Source of the DNA: an uncultured Eggerthellaceae bacterium
GTDB lineage: Bacteria; Actinomycetota; Coriobacteriia; Coriobacteriales; Eggerthellaceae
Length of the DNA: 5,939 nt
Assembly (NCBI GenBank): GCA_910589135.1
Contig: CAJUSL010000075.1
Location: 1 to 5,939 of the forward strand
Reading direction: 5' to 3'
The notes under the pieces were generated by a model that saw only the letters and a program-made list of their open reading frames with translations, was not told the DNA's origin and searched no databases. Below are positions 3,714-5,939 of this stretch, one piece after another. The first letter of the stretch is position 1. Every line of letters begins with the position of its first letter. The position numbers and the translations under genes are program-made.

Positions 3714-5939
3714 TCACTCGCCGCGCCGGGAGTCTTGCCCCGACCCGTGCAGCCTCGCAGCCAGCACGACCAGCAGCGCCGCGACGGCAAGCAAGGCGGC
3801 AGCCAACGCCCACGAAAGAGCAAGCGGGGCCTCTTCCGCGTCCTTCGACTCGTCCTCGGCCTGCGCGCCCGACGCCAGCGGCGTCTCGGCGTCGCCCAGA
3901 TCGACAGCCTCGGAGGACTCGTCCGCCTCCTCTTCAGCCAAAGGCGCAGACGCGCTGGGAGCCTCCTCCCCGCCGTCCGGCGCGTCCTCCTGCACCGACG
4001 CCGCCTGCGTGTCCGCTGCGGGCTCTTCGCCGTCGCTCGAACGCGGCGGCTTCCATCCGCAATCCTTGAACGCGTCCTGACCAATGGCCGCCTCCACGTC
4101 GAACCGCGCAGGAAGCTGCAAATCTGCGAGTGCCGTGCAGCCGGCGAACATGCTCGTCATGTTCGTGGCCGAAGCCGCTTTCAGCCCGCTCATGTCCAGC
4201 TGCCCAAGCGCCGAGCAGCCCTGGAACATATAGGCCAGGCTGGCCGCCTCCGTGATGTTCAAGCCAGTCAGGCTCACAGAGGTCAGCTGCGAGCATTCCC
4301 CGAACATGCACGTGGCCGTACGCGCCTTCACGTAGCCCTTCACGACGACGCTCTTGATGCTGGCGCGGCTTCCATACCATGGCGGCGTGCCCGTGCCCCA
4401 GTCGGCCAGGTCGCCGAACTTCCCGAACGCCGGCGCTATGGTCAACGTGCCCTGCGCATCCACGTGCCACCAGCACGTGTCGCTCATCGCAGACCCCTCG
4501 GGCCGCGCGTACTCGTACGGCTGCCACAAGCACCCGAAGAACGCACCCTGCTCCACGGCCTTCCTCATCACGTCGTTGGAAACCGACAGGGCGATGTTGG
4601 CAAGGCTTCCACAGTGGTAGAACATCCCCGACAGGTTCGTGTTCATGCCGATGCTGAAGTTGCTGATGTCAAGGCCGCCCAGCGCCGTGCAGCCGTAGAA
4701 CATATTGGCCATATCCCTGACGTAGGTCGTGTTGAAGCTGGACAGGTTCACGCCCTGCAAGCTCTTGCAGTCGTAGAACATGCTGTTCATATTGAGCACC
4801 GCCGAGGTGTTGAAGCTGGACAGATCGACCGACGCAAGCGACTGGCACCCGTAGAACATATTCTGCATGGTCACCACGGCAGTGGTGTTGAACCCGGCCA
4901 GGTTCACGCCGCGCAGCGCCGTGCAGCCGTAGAACACATCCAGCATGCTCGACACGGAACTGGTGTCGAATCCGGACAGGTCGATCGAATCCAGCTTGGG
5001 GCAGTACTCGAACATGCCCTGCATGCTGCTCACGCCCGTGGTCGCCAACCCCGCCAGGTCGGCCGAAACCAGGCCCGAGCAATTGGCGAACATCTTGTGG
5101 CACGTCATGGCCTTCACCATGCCCAGCACTTCCACCTTCTGGATGCTATGGCTCTGTGGGTGCCACGGAGGAGTGCCTCGGCCCCAATCGGCAAGCTCGC
5201 CGTAGGCGCCGGACAGCGGCGCAATGGTGAGCGTGCCGTCCACGATCTGCCACCAGCACGACCCATACGCGCTCGAACCCTCGGGACGCGGGAAGTCGTA
5301 GGGCTGCCACAGGCATCCGATGAATGCCCCTTGGATAACCGCCGTCCTCGTGGGGAAATTCTGCGGCAGCTTGATGTCGGCAAGACTGCTGCAGTGGTAG
5401 AACATGCTGGTCATGTTGGTCAGCTTGGGAGTACTCAGCATGGAAAGGTCAAGCGACTCCAGCGACGAGCAGTCGTAGAACATTGAGCTCATGGTGGCGA
5501 CAGACGACAGGTCGAACGTCGACAGGTCAACGCCGGTCAAGTTGTTGCAGCTGCGGAACATTGAACTCACATCAACGACCGCAGGCGTCTTAAAGCCAGA
5601 CAGGTTAACCGACTGCAGCGCATAGCACGAATTGAACATGTCCGACATCACGGTCACCGAGGACGTGTTAAAACCAGACAAGTCGAGGTTCTTCAGATTG
5701 GAGCAGTTGTAGAACATCTGCGCCATGCTGCTCACGCCTGCGGTGTCCAGTCCAGAAAGGTCAGCGGTCTCCATGGAAGTGCTGCAGAACATGCGGTAGC
5801 ACGTCTGCGCCTTCACATGACCCCGCACCTCCACGTGCTTGAAGACACCGGCCCAGCCGACGGCCCACGGAGCAGAAAGGTCGCTGTACGACCCCCAATC
5901 CGCAAGCTCGCCCGAGGTCCCGAAGGCCGGCGCGATCAC
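3714..5939 (-). CDS. BspA-type (DUF285 repeat) surface protein, C-terminal 741 residues
   Basis: The right edge cuts the gene: the GTG there is the Val of an internal VIAPAFG motif, so the N-terminus and any signal peptide lie outside. The visible part has three tandem modules (residues about 1-238, 239-500, 501-629). Each has a lead-in (TLTIAP, GxLADWG, PPW), then 26-residue repeats of the form LSGFNTSSVxxMxxMFxxCxxLxxV, then a cap with AFxxC and W. The modules contain 6, 7 and 3 MFxxC repeats; modules 1 and 2 end with RPEGS...CWW. An acidic Ala/Glu/Asp/Ser linker (about 630-705), one hydrophobic segment (706-728) and a basic tail (RLHGSGQDSRRGE) follow. No LPxTG motif is seen. This repeat type (DUF285, leucine-rich-repeat-like) occurs in surface proteins of gut and oral bacteria and is often proposed to mediate adhesion. 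The ligand here is unknown. The C-terminus is probably membrane-held with the repeats outside. Confidence 0.88.
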   Translation of the reverse strand: MIAPAFGTSGELADWGSYSDLSAPWAVGWAGVFKHVEVRGHVKAQTCYRMFCSTSMETADLSGLDTAGVSSMAQMFYNCSNLKNLDLSGFNTSSVTVMSDMFNSCYALQSVNLSGFKTPAVVDVSSMFRSCNNLTGVDLSTFDLSSVATMSSMFYDCSSLESLDLSMLSTPKLTNMTSMFYHCSSLADIKLPQNFPTRTAVIQGAFIGCLWQPYDFPRPEGSSAYGSCWWQIVDGTLTIAPLSGAYGELADWGRGTPPWHPQSHSIQKVEVLGMVKAMTCHKMFANCSGLVSADLAGLATTGVSSMQGMFEYCPKLDSIDLSGFDTSSVSSMLDVFYGCTALRGVNLAGFNTTAVVTMQNMFYGCQSLASVDLSSFNTSAVLNMNSMFYDCKSLQGVNLSSFNTTYVRDMANMFYGCTALGGLDISNFSIGMNTNLSGMFYHCGSLANIALSVSNDVMRKAVEQGAFFGCLWQPYEYARPEGSAMSDTCWWHVDAQGTLTIAPAFGKFGDLADWGTGTPPWYGSRASIKSVVVKGYVKARTATCMFGECSQLTSVSLTGLNITEAASLAYMFQGCSALGQLDMSGLKAASATNMTSMFAGCTALADLQLPARFDVEAAIGQDAFKDCGWKPPRSSDGEEPAADTQAASVQEDAPDGGEEAPSASAPLAEEEADESSEAVDLGDAETPLASGAQAEDESKDAEEAPLALSWALAAALLAVAALLVVLAARLHGSGQDSRRGE
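4053..5840 (-). repeat. 78-bp tandem coding repeats in three blocks
   Basis: The DNA encoding MFxxC recurs every 78 bp; on the plus strand the GTAGAACAT-type sequence starts at 4695, 4773, 4851, 4929, 5007 (as CTCGAACAT) and 5085. The series is interrupted at the two module boundaries near 5226 and 4440. Most copies have drifted, but a 23-bp tract is identical at 4680-4702 and 4914-4936, exactly three periods apart. Confidence 0.85.

Noticed and set aside
3675..5486. Plus-strand open frame of about 600 codons opposite the surface-protein gene
   Set aside because: The 78-bp repeat is a multiple of three, so a frame free of stops in one copy stays open in all. The translation is Arg/His/Ala-rich, has no ribosome binding site and simply mirrors the repeats.

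Overview
The window is GC-rich and reads like the chromosome of a high-GC Gram-positive anaerobe. The best guess is an actinobacterium of class Coriobacteriia (Eggerthella, Slackia or Gordonibacter type). This rests on the GC-rich codon use, the rplJ-rplL pair standing apart from rpoBC, and the large BspA-type surface protein built of GTLTI/ADWG/PPW units. The taxonomy is inference; there is no rRNA gene here to settle it.

Left part (1-1539, + strand): the C-terminal end of a P1B-type heavy-metal ATPase carrying the Lys and Asp typical of Zn/Cd/Pb pumps. A gene-free stretch of about 350 bases follows, with a possible promoter region. Next is a complete 291-residue protein that resembles the bacterial archaeo-eukaryotic release factor (baeRF) group. 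It has a strong Shine-Dalgarno site that fixes its start at 664.

Middle (1561-3607, - strand): tcdA (tRNA threonylcarbamoyladenosine dehydratase) converges on the baeRF-like gene. Upstream of it lies the rplJ-rplL operon (ribosomal stalk proteins L10 and L7/L12), with a clear promoter (TTGCAG-17-TAGAAT), an approximately 190-nt leader and a strong intrinsic terminator after rplL. The leader holds an L10-leader-type aptamer, an attenuator hairpin, a sequence able to form an antiterminator, and a 12-bp inverted repeat that would bury the rplJ Shine-Dalgarno site. This leader is the most structured element in the window.

Right part (3714-5939, - strand): the C-terminal 741 residues of a large BspA/DUF285-type repeat protein. 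It has three tandem modules, each a short lead-in (GTLTI, ADWG, PW) followed by 26-residue repeats (78 bp at DNA level) and a Cys/Trp cap. After these come an acidic linker, one membrane segment and a short basic tail. Its N-terminus lies beyond the window.

The genes do not form one pathway: two are translation functions (L10/L12 and tRNA modification), one may be ribosome-linked (baeRF-like), one is a metal pump and one is a surface protein. I see no mobile element, CRISPR array, tRNA or rRNA. The best candidate for something not fully described is the layered regulation in the rplJ leader.
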